This document shows positions 52,566 through 60,904 of a stretch of DNA of 64,000 nucleotides, piece by piece (the first letter of the stretch is position 1; every line of letters starts with the position of its first letter). Where the stretch lies: contig NZ_CP167068.1 in NCBI RefSeq assembly GCF_051055405.1, forward strand, positions 62,001 through 126,000. The letters run 5' to 3'. Source of the stretch: Pseudolachnospira sp051055405. GTDB lineage: Bacteria > Bacillota > Clostridia > Lachnospirales > Lachnospiraceae. A program made the translations under genes and the position numbers. The notes below the pieces were generated by a model. It ran no database searches. It was given only the letters and a program-made list of their open reading frames with translations, and was not told the DNA's origin.

Positions 52566-53278
52566 GTGAAGAAAAAAGCAATTGTCGCCATGAGCGGCGG
52601 CGTAGACTCCAGCGTGGCGGCTTATCTCATGAAGGAACAGGGGTATGACTGCATGGGAGTTACGATGAAACTATTTCACAATGAAGATATTGGGATTTCA
52701 AAGGAACATGCCTGCTGCTCGTTGGAGGATGTGGAGGACGCACGAAGCGTCGCCTATCAGTTAGAAATCCCGTATTATGTATTCAATTTTTCAGAGCGTT
52801 TTCAGGAAGACGTAATTCGCCGGTTTATTGCTGCTTACGAACGCGGAATGACACCGAACCCTTGTATTGACTGCAATCGGTATTTGAAATTTGATCAGCT
52901 GTATCGCCGGGCCAAAGAACTGGGCTATCCTTATGTGGCGACGGGGCATTATGCCAGAATCAGCCAAGATCCCTCTTCCGGCCGGTATTTATTGAAAAAA
53001 GCGATCGACGGGGAGAAGGAGCAAAGTTATGTGCTGTATGCATTGACCCAGGAACAACTAAAGCATACGCGGTTCCCGCCCTCGATAGGCCCAGGCGGCT
53101 GAAAGCAAAGGTGCGTTACCGGCAAAGGGAACAATGGGCAGTTGTGACGCAGACGGATACCGATGCGCTTTTCGTTGAATTTGACGAGCCCCAGCGCGCC
53201 ATTACAAAGGGACAGGCCGTCGTATTGTACGATGGTGAAATGGTGGTCGGCGGAGGTACCATTTGTTCTGTTGAGTAA
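52566..53278 (+). pseudogene. mnmA: tRNA 2-thiouridylase MnmA with internal deletion
   Basis: GTG 52566 starts a normal MnmA N-terminus: P-loop AMSGGVDSSVAAYL, CMGVTMKLF, and the catalytic-Cys motif TPNPCIDCNRYLKFD. The match stops at LTQEQLKHTRFP (about residue 170). It resumes in another frame at about 53086 with LDRPRRLKAKVRYRQ...ITKGQAVVLYDGEMVVGGGTI, the C-terminal domain, ending at TAA 53278. About 120 residues including the second catalytic cysteine (GICFI region) are gone and the frame is shifted, so no active enzyme can form. A working mnmA must be elsewhere. Confidence 0.85.
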
Positions 53279-53312
53279 AATGGAAAAGAGGAAATATTTT
53301 ATGAAAGAAGGA

Positions 53313-53341
53313 TTGACAGAATAAAAGGATCGTGCTACAAT
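53313..53341 (+). promoter_or_regulatory. cysK promoter
   Basis: TTGACA (53313-53318), 17 nt, TACAAT (53336-53341). Repeated TAGGAT-like words downstream (53361-53376) could be a regulator site, possibly for the nearby Rrf2 protein. Confidence 0.65.
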
Positions 53342-53420
53342 AAAACCTATGAAACAGGTAGGATTAGTAGGATAATCCGCAAAAAGAAAAGAAGATGGAT
53401 TTATGGAAGGAGATATGGTT

Positions 53421-54350
53421 ATGAAGATTTATGAAGAGATCACCGATTTGATCGGATCTACCCCCCTGGTGAAGTTGAAAAATTATTCGGCGGCCCGTGC
53501 ATTGGATGCGACAATTCTGGCAAAGGTAGAATTTTTTAATCCGGCGGGAAGTGTGAAGGATCGGATTGCCAAAGCAATGTTGGATGACGCGGAAGCCAAA
53601 GGAGTTTTGAAGAAGGGCGCTGTGATCATTGAACCGACCAGCGGAAATACAGGAATCGGCCTCGCCTCGGTGGCGGCGGCCAGAGGATACCAGGTGATCC
53701 TTACGATGCCGGAGACCATGAGCGTGGAGCGCCGCAATCTGCTGAAGGCTTACGGAGCGAAGCTGGTGTTGACAGATGGAGCGAAGGGAATGAAAGGCGC
53801 CATCGAAAAGGCGGAGGAACTTGCGGCCACAACTCCCAACAGCTTTATTCCCGGTCAGTTTACCAATGGGGCGAACCCGACGGCTCACCGCACGACCACA
53901 GGCCCGGAGATATGGCAGGATACAGATGGGAAAGTAGATATCTTTGTTGCCGGCGTCGGCACAGGCGGTACGGTAACCGGTGTGGGAGAGTATCTGAAAT
54001 CACAGAACCCGAATGTGAAGGTAGTGGCGGTAGAGCCGGCGTCATCGCCTGTCCTTTCCAAAGGAACGCCCGGAGCTCATAAGATCCAGGGAATCGGCGC
54101 GGGATTTGTGCCGGATACTCTCAATACGAAGGTTTATGATGAGATCATCGCCGTGACCAATGAGGACGCTTTTGCCACAGGCAGAGCGCTGGCAAGGGAA
54201 GACGGCATGCTGGTGGGAATTTCCTCCGGCGCCGCGGTATTTGCAGCCACAGAGCTGGCGAAGCGTCCGGAAAACAAGGGCAAAGTGATTGTAGCGCTTT
54301 TGCCGGATACGGGAGAGCGTTATCTCTCCACGCCGATGTTTGCGGAGTAG
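53421..54350 (+). CDS. cysK: Cysteine synthase A (O-acetylserine sulfhydrylase)
   Basis: PLP enzyme making cysteine from O-acetylserine and sulfide. The 309-aa protein has the PLP lysine K46 in NPAGSVKDRIA, the TSGNTG substrate loop, the GTGGTVTG phosphate loop and the C-terminal LPDTGERYLST. ATG 53421 follows AAGGAGA; an ATG at 53403 overlaps that ribosome site. Faces the convergent Rrf2 regulator gene 2 nt away. Confidence 0.96.
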   Translation: MKIYEEITDLIGSTPLVKLKNYSAARALDATILAKVEFFNPAGSVKDRIAKAMLDDAEAKGVLKKGAVIIEPTSGNTGIGLASVAAARGYQVILTMPETMSVERRNLLKAYGAKLVLTDGAKGMKGAIEKAEELAATTPNSFIPGQFTNGANPTAHRTTTGPEIWQDTDGKVDIFVAGVGTGGTVTGVGEYLKSQNPNVKVVAVEPASSPVLSKGTPGAHKIQGIGAGFVPDTLNTKVYDEIIAVTNEDAFATGRALAREDGMLVGISSGAAVFAATELAKRPENKGKVIVALLPDTGERYLSTPMFAE

Positions 54351-54352
54351 AT

Positions 54353-54790
54353 TTAAATCACATAGTTGTTGGCATAACGTTCCCGCTGTTGATCTAGGAT
54401 ATCCTGCAGGGTGATTCCATCCAGATATTCACGGATTACTTTGTATAAACCTTTCCATACCGGAAGCGTAGGGCAGTCGCCGCTTCGATCGCATTCGACC
54501 GGATCCTGCTCTACGCATGGAACGGGGGAGAGACTGCCTTCCGTCAGGCGAAGAATCATGCCGACCGTATATTTATCCGGGCTTTTTGCCAGCATATAAC
54601 CGCCTTGATAACCCCGGTTGGTTTTTAAAATATCGAAGCGGTTGAAGATCGGGACGATTTGTTCCAGATACTTTTTGGAAATATTTTGGCGCTGGGCGAT
54701 ATCTTTGAGGGCAATATATCCGTCTTCCTGATGTTCCGCCAAATCAAGCAGCATACGCAGCGCGTAGCGGCCTTTTGTAGAAATTTTCAT
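54353..54790 (-). CDS. Rrf2-family regulator (IscR/CymR-like) with three cysteines
   Basis: The 145-aa winged-helix protein begins MKISTKGRYALRMLLDLA and contains the typical RGYQGGYMLAKSPDKYTVGMILRLTEGSL. Unlike CymR it carries C92, C100 and C106, close to the three Fe-S cysteines C92/C98/C104 of E. coli IscR, so it may sense Fe-S status. The cysK and broken mnmA neighbours suggest a role in sulfur allocation. Its promoter, TTGAAA (54863-54868), 17 nt, TATTAT (54840-54845), is followed by the palindrome CCCTT-N6-AAGGG (54816-54831). Confidence 0.85.
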   Translation of the reverse strand: MKISTKGRYALRMLLDLAEHQEDGYIALKDIAQRQNISKKYLEQIVPIFNRFDILKTNRGYQGGYMLAKSPDKYTVGMILRLTEGSLSPVPCVEQDPVECDRSGDCPTLPVWKGLYKVIREYLDGITLQDILDQQRERYANNYVI

Positions 54791-54868
54791 GCTTGAGACT
54801 CCTTTTTTAGAACTTCCCTTTCATGGAAGGGATATTCCTATAATACCATATATTTTATAGGCTTTCAA

Positions 54869-54945
54869 CGAAGATGTACACGCAAATGCAGAGGCGCTTT
54901 GCCGAGAGAGACGCTGCGCCTATGATTTCGTGGACGTCTTTTTGT
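54869..54945 (+). terminator. Long hairpin with T-run upstream of the LysR gene
   Basis: GAAGATGTACACG and CGTGGACGTCTTTTT form the outer stem and AGGCGC/GCGCCT the inner stem. It may be an attenuator of the LysR gene 45 nt downstream or simply an insulating terminator. Confidence 0.45.
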
Positions 54946-54989
54946 CAGGAGTATGAAAATACGATAGAATTGAACAAGGAGGAGGGAGT

Positions 54990-55913
54990 ATGACGCTCCA
55001 ACAGTTGCATTACGTGATTACGATAGCCGAAGTGGGCTCCTTAAATAAAGCGGCAGAGATATTATATATGGCGCAGCCCTCACTGACCAGTTCCATGCAG
55101 GAGCTGGAACGGGAATTGGGGATCACGATCTTTTATCGGAGCGGCCGAGGGGTCTCCTTGACCCAGGACGGAGCGGAATTTTTGCTGTATGCGAGACAGG
55201 TATACAATCAGTACGAGTCTCTGATGGACAAGTATGGAAAGTCGCAAAACCTGAAAAGGAAGTTCGGCGTATCCACGCAGCATTATTCCTTTGCGGTCAA
55301 AGCATTTGTGGAGCTGGTGAAACGTTTTGATACTTCCCAATATGAGTTTGCGATTCGGGAGACAAAGACGAGAGACGTGATCCTGGACGTGGGAACGCTG
55401 AGAAGCGAGATTGGGATTCTTTATCTCAGTGATTTCAACCGCGCCGCCATCAATAAGCTGCTGCGGACCGGCAATTTGGAATTTCATCATCTGATCGATT
55501 GTCAGGCCTATGTTTATCTTTGGTCCGGACATCCATTGGCCCAAAATAAGTCCATTTGTTTTGACGAGTTAAAGGATTATCCTTGCCTCTCCTTTGAGCA
55601 AGGGGATGCCAGTTCCTTCTATTTTGCGGAGGAGATATTAAGTACCCATGAGTATACCCGGACCATTAAAGCAAACGACAGAGCGACCATGCTGAACCTG
55701 ATGATTGGCCTCAATGGATATACCCTTTGTTCCGGGATTATCTGCGAGGAGTTAAATGGCGATGATTATCTGGCCGTTCCTTTTCAGGCGGATTCTGTGG
55801 AAGCCGGCAGTGTCATGGAAATCGGCTATATCACCAAACAAAATACCGTGTTGAGCAATATTGGAACGCTGTATGTGGAAGAAATGAAACGATATCTTGG
55901 GATAGAAAAATAA
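54990..55913 (+). CDS. LysR-family transcriptional regulator
   Basis: The 307-aa protein has the N-terminal winged HTH (TLQQLHYVITIAEVGSLNKAAEILYMAQPSLTSSMQELERELGITIFYRSGRGVSLTQDGAEFL) and a periplasmic-binding-like effector domain. Strong AAGGAGGAGGG precedes ATG 54990. Position between cysK and metY suggests control of sulfur amino acid synthesis. Confidence 0.9.
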   Translation: MTLQQLHYVITIAEVGSLNKAAEILYMAQPSLTSSMQELERELGITIFYRSGRGVSLTQDGAEFLLYARQVYNQYESLMDKYGKSQNLKRKFGVSTQHYSFAVKAFVELVKRFDTSQYEFAIRETKTRDVILDVGTLRSEIGILYLSDFNRAAINKLLRTGNLEFHHLIDCQAYVYLWSGHPLAQNKSICFDELKDYPCLSFEQGDASSFYFAEEILSTHEYTRTIKANDRATMLNLMIGLNGYTLCSGIICEELNGDDYLAVPFQADSVEAGSVMEIGYITKQNTVLSNIGTLYVEEMKRYLGIEK

Positions 55914-55944
55914 ATGGAATCAGGGCTGCTTTTTGTATGTAACG

Positions 55945-55973
55945 CGGAGGTATAGATTTGATCTATATCTCCG
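55945..55973. promoter_or_regulatory. Inverted repeat between lysR and metY
   Basis: CGGAG-g-TATAGAT (55945-55957), loop TTG, ATCTATA-t-CTCCG (55961-55973). May be the lysR terminator or an operator of metY, whose promoter TTGGAC (55989-55994), 18 nt, TATAAT (56013-56018) starts 16 bp downstream. Confidence 0.55.
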
Positions 55974-56068
55974 TATTTATATCCCGTATTGGACGGGAAG
56001 AGAGGGGGTCGTTATAATAAAACCAGATAAAAAATAAAAAAGCGGTACAGCCGCGGAAGGAGCATATG

Positions 56069-57373
56069 ATGGCGAATATAAATGATTCAAAAAATTGGAG
56101 TTTTGAGACAAGGCAGCTGCATATTGGGCAGGAACAGGCCGATCCGACGACCGATGCGAGAGCGGTTCCGATCTATGCGACCACATCTTATGTATTTCAT
56201 GATTCGAAACATGCAGCGGATCGCTTTGGCCTGCGGGACGCGGGAAATATTTATGGAAGACTGACCAATCCTACGCAGGAAATTTTTGAGCAGAGAATCG
56301 CTTCCCTGGAAGGCGGCGTTGCTGCGCTGGCGACAGCTTCCGGGGCGGCGGCTATCCATTACGCCATCAGCGCGTTGGCCCGCAGCGGAGAGCATATCGT
56401 AGCCTCCAAAACGATCTATGGCGGCACGTACAATCTGCTGGCCCATACCTTACCGCTTTCTTCCGGGATCACCGCGACCTTTGTGGACCCGGATGTGGAA
56501 GGTTCCTTTGAGGCGGCAATTCAGGATAATACGAAAGCGATCTTTATTGAAACCCTGGGCAATCCCAACTCCAACCTGATCGATATCGAGGCGGTTGCCG
56601 CTGTCGCTCACAATCATGGGATTCCGTTGGTGATCGATTCTACCTTTGCTACGCCGTATCTGATCCGTCCTATCGAACATGGGGCAGATATCGTGGTTCA
56701 CTCTGCCACCAAATTCATCGGCGGTCATGGAACGGCCATCGGCGGCGTGATCGTGGACGGAGGAACCTTTGACTGGAAGGCTTCCGGCAAGTATCCCTGG
56801 ATTTCGGAGGCAAATCCCAGCTACCATGGCATTTCCTTTGCCGACGCGGTAGGCCCTGCCGCCTTTGTTACCTATATCCGTGCGGTCCTGCTTCGAGATA
56901 CGGGAGCTACGATTTCCCCGTTCCATGCTTTCCTTTTCTTACAGGGATTGGAGACTCTTTCTCTGCGGGTAAAACAGCATGTGGAAAATGCTTTGAAGAT
57001 TGTGGAGTATTTGGATCGCCATCCTCAAGTAGAAGCGGTACATCATCCTTCCCTGGAAAGCGAGTCCAGCCATAGCCTGTACCAAAAGTATTTCCCAGGC
57101 GGCGCAGGTTCCATTTTCACCTTTGAGATCAAGGGCGATGCGGCGACGGCGCAGAAGTTTATTGACAATCTGGCAATTTTCTCGCTTCTTGCCAATGTGG
57201 CGGATGTAAAGTCTCTGGTAATCCATCCGGCCAGCACCACCCATTCTCAGCTGACGGAAGCGGAATTGCTGGATCAGGGGATCAAGCCGAATACCATTCG
57301 TCTGTCTATCGGCATTGAAAATGTAAATGATTTGATCGCCGCTTTGGACGCTGCCTTTGAAGCAGTAAAATAA
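56069..57373 (+). CDS. metY: O-acetylhomoserine sulfhydrylase
   Basis: PLP enzyme of the Cys/Met metabolism family that makes homocysteine from O-acetylhomoserine and sulfide. The 434-aa length is typical of MetY rather than the ~380-aa MetB/MetC. Motifs: FETRQLHIGQEQADPTTDARAVPIYATTSYVF, YGRLTNPTQEIFEQRIASLEGG, and the PLP lysine in VVHSATKFIGGHG. ATG 56069 (or 56066) follows AAGGAG. Confidence 0.93.
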   Translation: MANINDSKNWSFETRQLHIGQEQADPTTDARAVPIYATTSYVFHDSKHAADRFGLRDAGNIYGRLTNPTQEIFEQRIASLEGGVAALATASGAAAIHYAISALARSGEHIVASKTIYGGTYNLLAHTLPLSSGITATFVDPDVEGSFEAAIQDNTKAIFIETLGNPNSNLIDIEAVAAVAHNHGIPLVIDSTFATPYLIRPIEHGADIVVHSATKFIGGHGTAIGGVIVDGGTFDWKASGKYPWISEANPSYHGISFADAVGPAAFVTYIRAVLLRDTGATISPFHAFLFLQGLETLSLRVKQHVENALKIVEYLDRHPQVEAVHHPSLESESSHSLYQKYFPGGAGSIFTFEIKGDAATAQKFIDNLAIFSLLANVADVKSLVIHPASTTHSQLTEAELLDQGIKPNTIRLSIGIENVNDLIAALDAAFEAVK

Positions 57374-57398
57374 AAACGAACCGATTTTTTAAACGCAA

Positions 57399-57436
57399 AT
57401 AAGGAGCACTTTTCCATCTGGAAGGGCGCTCCTTAT
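57399..57436. terminator. Bidirectional terminator between metY and dapL
   Basis: ATAAGGAGC (57399-57407) pairs with GCTCCTTAT (57428-57436), with CTT/AAG continuing inside. It lies between two convergent genes. Confidence 0.75.
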
Positions 57437-57472
57437 CTGCATTTCTTGCCAGGATCACAAATACTTCTGAGT

Positions 57473-58651
57473 TTACAAAAATTTCCGGATTCGCTCCATG
57501 GCCTCCGCCGTATCCTCCGGCGTTCCAAAGGCAGTCAAACGGAAGAATCCTTCTCCGTTTGTTCCAAAGCCGCAGCCGGGAGTGCCGATGACCTGCGCTT
57601 TTTCCAACAACTGATCAAAGAATTCCCAAGAGCTTAATCCATGAGGACACTTCATCCACAGGTAGGGGGAGTGAATTCCGCCGGTATGCCAGATGCCAGC
57701 CTGTTCCAGAGCTTCGTGCATCAGCCGTGCATTGGAGCGGTAGATGGAAAGAACTTCCTGGCAAGCGGCCATTCCTTCGTCGGAAAAAGCCGCCGCCGCC
57801 GCTCTCTGAACCGGATAGGAAACACCGTTGAATTTGGTGGTCTGACGGCGGAGCCACATGGCGCGCAGAGAAAGACCGCCCCGAATCAGTTCTTGAGGGA
57901 CTACCGTGTATCCACAGCGAGTTCCGGTGAAACCAGCGGTCTTGGAAAGGGAGCACACTTCGATGGCGCATTCCCGCGCTCCCTCGATCTCATAGATGCT
58001 GTGGGGCAGTTCCGGCGAAGTGACGAACGCCTCATAAGCAGCGTCAAAGAGGATGACAGCCCCTTGTTTGTTCGCGTAGTCTACCCACTCGGCCAGCTGG
58101 GCTTTTGTATAGACCGCGCCGGTCGGGTTATTGGGAGAGCAAAGATAAATGATGTCTGCTTTCTGGTCAGGATCCGGCATGGGGAGAAAACCATTTTCCG
58201 GCCCCGCGGGAAGGTAGGCGATGCGCCGGCCCGCCATCTGATTGGTGTCCCGGTAGACCGGATAAACCGGGTCCGGGATCAGCACGGTGTTATCCGTGTC
58301 GAATAGATCTAAAATATTGCCTAGATCGCACTTGGCGCCGTCGCTGATAAACAGATCGTCGATGGGCAGTTCGACCCCAAACCGCCGATAATACTGTTGA
58401 ATGGATTCTTTTAGAAAATCATAACCTTGTTCGGGGCCGTAACCGTGGAAGCGGGAAGGATCTCCCTGGTCAAGAACCGCCTCGGTAAAAGCCTGAACCA
58501 CCGGTGTAGGAAGCGGACGCGTGACATCGCCGATGCCAAGACTTAGGATGCGTTGGTCCGGATGTGCGGCCTGATAGGCAGCCTTTTTCGCGGCAACCTG
58601 AGAGAAAAGGTAACTGGTTTCCAGGGACCGGTAGTTTTCATTGATCTTCAT
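57473..58651 (-). CDS. dapL: LL-diaminopimelate aminotransferase
   Basis: Converts tetrahydrodipicolinate directly to LL-diaminopimelate using glutamate as amino donor, for lysine and cell wall. The 392-aa class I aminotransferase starts MKINENYRSLETSYLFS and has ILSLGIGDVTRPLP, FHGYGPEQGYDFLK, SDGAKCDLGN, YLCSPNNPTGAVY and the PLP lysine in CSLSKTAGFTGTRCG, as in DapL. ATG 58651 follows AAGGAGG; the frame to 58771 overlaps the glutamate synthase gene. Last gene of the glutamate synthase operon, 14 nt after the GXGXG subunit. Confidence 0.93.
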   Translation of the reverse strand: MKINENYRSLETSYLFSQVAAKKAAYQAAHPDQRILSLGIGDVTRPLPTPVVQAFTEAVLDQGDPSRFHGYGPEQGYDFLKESIQQYYRRFGVELPIDDLFISDGAKCDLGNILDLFDTDNTVLIPDPVYPVYRDTNQMAGRRIAYLPAGPENGFLPMPDPDQKADIIYLCSPNNPTGAVYTKAQLAEWVDYANKQGAVILFDAAYEAFVTSPELPHSIYEIEGARECAIEVCSLSKTAGFTGTRCGYTVVPQELIRGGLSLRAMWLRRQTTKFNGVSYPVQRAAAAAFSDEGMAACQEVLSIYRSNARLMHEALEQAGIWHTGGIHSPYLWMKCPHGLSSWEFFDQLLEKAQVIGTPGCGFGTNGEGFFRLTAFGTPEDTAEAMERIRKFL

Positions 58652-58665
58652 TTGAGAAGCCTCCT

Positions 58666-59388
58666 TTATTTGCTGGCATAAAGCTGCTGGTAAGGACTCT
58701 TTGCGTTTGGTGTAATGACATAAAAATTCTTGGAGAGAATTTCCTCCATAGATTCGTCGAATATATGGCAAAACTGTTCTAGGGCTGGACGAATTTCGTC
58801 CAAATCAGCTTCGTCGGCAAGGCGGCTGGTCAGCCGGGAAGAAAAATCTGCCGGAAGCTGTCTCGCTCTTAGGTAGATGCGTCCGCCGTACATTCCCATC
58901 CCACAAAAATTATTGACGGGAACAGGCGCGTCTGAGTGAAGGCCAAGGACGATGATGGTTCCGCCGGACTGATATTCACCAAGAAAGCTGCCGGCTGTGC
59001 CGCCGACGACTAGGAGAGGCCGGTGTTCGCCGTATTCCTTCATATGGATGCCGGCCCGGTAGCCGACGTTGCCATGGACAAAGATGCTGCCTCCCCGCAT
59101 GGAGTAGCCGGTGGCGTCGCCGGATAGCCCATCGATACAGATGGAGCCTTTGTTCATCGTATCTCCGACGGCGTCCTGGGCATTGCCATGGACAAAGATG
59201 CTGCCTCCGTTCAGATAAGCGCCTAGGGCGTTTCCAGGAGTACCGAAGATTTCCAGATGTTTTTCCGCCAGGCCGTCGCCAATATACCGGTGACCGCAGC
59301 AGCCGTGAATTTCTATGGTGCTTTCATCCGCCGTTCGGATAAATTGATTTAAGGTTGAAAAATCCAAGTTTTCTGCCTGAATGACCAT
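58666..59388 (-). CDS. Glutamate synthase, GXGXG domain subunit
   Basis: The 240-aa protein is the C-terminal beta-helix of glutamate synthase as a separate polypeptide. It shows repeated G-N/S-x-G-x-x-x-G strands (LGAYLNGGSIFVHGNAQDAVGDTMNKGSICIDGLSGDATGYSMRGGSIFVHGN). It holds the other two domains together structurally. ATG 59388 follows AAGGAGG; the long frame to 59412 overlaps the neighbour. Confidence 0.9.
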   Translation of the reverse strand: MVIQAENLDFSTLNQFIRTADESTIEIHGCCGHRYIGDGLAEKHLEIFGTPGNALGAYLNGGSIFVHGNAQDAVGDTMNKGSICIDGLSGDATGYSMRGGSIFVHGNVGYRAGIHMKEYGEHRPLLVVGGTAGSFLGEYQSGGTIIVLGLHSDAPVPVNNFCGMGMYGGRIYLRARQLPADFSSRLTSRLADEADLDEIRPALEQFCHIFDESMEEILSKNFYVITPNAKSPYQQLYASK

Positions 59389-59398
59389 ATCTGCCTCC

Positions 59399-60904
59399 TT
59401 ATTCCCCGGCATGAGAAATGCCCAGAATCGAAAGCTCCCGGTCAGAGAGTCCGATACCGCGGAGCATCATCCGGTTTCCGCGCAGGGCTTCAATGGAATT
59501 GATTCCCATACCGCCCATCATTTCTTTGATTTCCCTGGTCCATGAGGTAACCAGATTGACGAGCCGTGCGGCTCCTTCTTCCGGATCTAAGCGTTCCACC
59601 AAATCCGGGCGCTGCGTCGCAATCCCCCAGTTACACTTGCCTGCATGGCAGGAGCGGCACAGGTGGCAGCCTAACGCCAGCAGGGCGGCGGTTCCGATAT
59701 AGACCGCGTCGGCTCCCAGAGCGATGGCTTTTACCACGTCGGAACTTTCCCGGATGCTGCCGCCGGCAATGATGGAGACATCCCCTCGAATTCCTTCTTC
59801 CCGCAGCCGTTGATCTACAGCGGCCAGCGCTAATTCGATGGGGATTCCGATATTGTCGCGAATTCGGGCGGGAGCAGCTCCGGTGCCACCGCGAAAACCG
59901 TCGATAGCGATGATGTCCGCGCCGCTGCGGGCAATGCCGCTGGCAATCGCCGCGATGTTATGGACAGCGGCAACTTTGACCAGAATCGGTTTTTTATAAT
60001 CGGTGGCTTCCTTCAGAGAATAGACCAGCTGACGGAGGTCTTCGATGGAATAAATATCATGGTGGGGCGCCGGAGAGATCGAATCGGCCCCTTGGGGAAT
60101 CATTCGTGTCTTGGAGATATCCCCTACGATTTTTGCGCCGGGAAGATGGCCGCCGATACCGGGTTTTGCTCCTTGGCCCATCTTGATTTCAATGGCGGCG
60201 CCTGCGTTCAGGTATTCTTTGTGGACGCCGAAACGGCCGGAGGCAACTTGGACGATCGTGTGCGGGCCGTACTCATACAGATCTTCGTGGAGGCCCCCTT
60301 CCCCGGTATTATAACAGATTCCAAGCTCCTTTGCAGCATTTGCCAGCGCTTTGTGGGCGTTTAAGCTGATAGAGCCGTAACTCATGGCCGAAAAGAGGAT
60401 CGGCGTATCGAGAGAAAGTCCGGGGGTCAGCTCGTTTGTCAGAAAACCGTCCGAGCCGCGGTGGACTTGATGCGGTTTTTTACCCAAAAACGTCCGTGTT
60501 TCCATGGGCTCCCGCAAAGGATCGATGGGCGGGTTGGTGACCTGGGAAGCATTTACCAGGATTTTATCCCAGTAAACCGGATAGGGCTTCGGCGTTCCCA
60601 TGGCGGCTAGTAAAACGCCGCCGCTTTCTGCCTGGCGATAGATATCGTGGATGGTCTCTTCCCCCCAGTTGGCGTTGGGGCGGAAGGTGTGATCCGTTTT
60701 CCGGATTTTCAGCGCGCGGGTCGGGCAGAGGGCGACGCAGCGGTGGCAGTCTACGCAGTTGGCCTCGTCTGCCAACATCTTTTTGTGTTCTTTATCAAAG
60801 CGGTGGACCTCGTTGGCGCACTGCCGTTCACAGAGGCGGCAGTTGATGCAGCGAGTCTCGTTCCGCACAATTTCAAATTCTGGGTAGATCATGGTTCCTG
60901 TCAT
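59399..60904 (-). CDS. Glutamate synthase, FMN/Fe-S catalytic subunit with ferredoxin domain
   Basis: The 501-aa protein begins with two 4Fe-4S motifs (CINCRLCERQC; CVDCHRCVALCP), followed by the FMN-binding synthase domain (SYGSISLNAHKALANAAKELGICYNTGEGG; GQGAKPGIGGHLPG; DGFRGGTGAAP; ADAVYIGTAALLALGC) and the 3Fe-4S cysteines CHLCRSCHAGKC. It reduces 2-oxoglutarate with ammonia to glutamate, drawing electrons through the ferredoxin domain. No NAD(P)H-dependent small subunit gene is nearby, so ferredoxin may be the donor. Confidence 0.92.
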   Translation of the reverse strand: MTGTMIYPEFEIVRNETRCINCRLCERQCANEVHRFDKEHKKMLADEANCVDCHRCVALCPTRALKIRKTDHTFRPNANWGEETIHDIYRQAESGGVLLAAMGTPKPYPVYWDKILVNASQVTNPPIDPLREPMETRTFLGKKPHQVHRGSDGFLTNELTPGLSLDTPILFSAMSYGSISLNAHKALANAAKELGICYNTGEGGLHEDLYEYGPHTIVQVASGRFGVHKEYLNAGAAIEIKMGQGAKPGIGGHLPGAKIVGDISKTRMIPQGADSISPAPHHDIYSIEDLRQLVYSLKEATDYKKPILVKVAAVHNIAAIASGIARSGADIIAIDGFRGGTGAAPARIRDNIGIPIELALAAVDQRLREEGIRGDVSIIAGGSIRESSDVVKAIALGADAVYIGTAALLALGCHLCRSCHAGKCNWGIATQRPDLVERLDPEEGAARLVNLVTSWTREIKEMMGGMGINSIEALRGNRMMLRGIGLSDRELSILGISHAGE

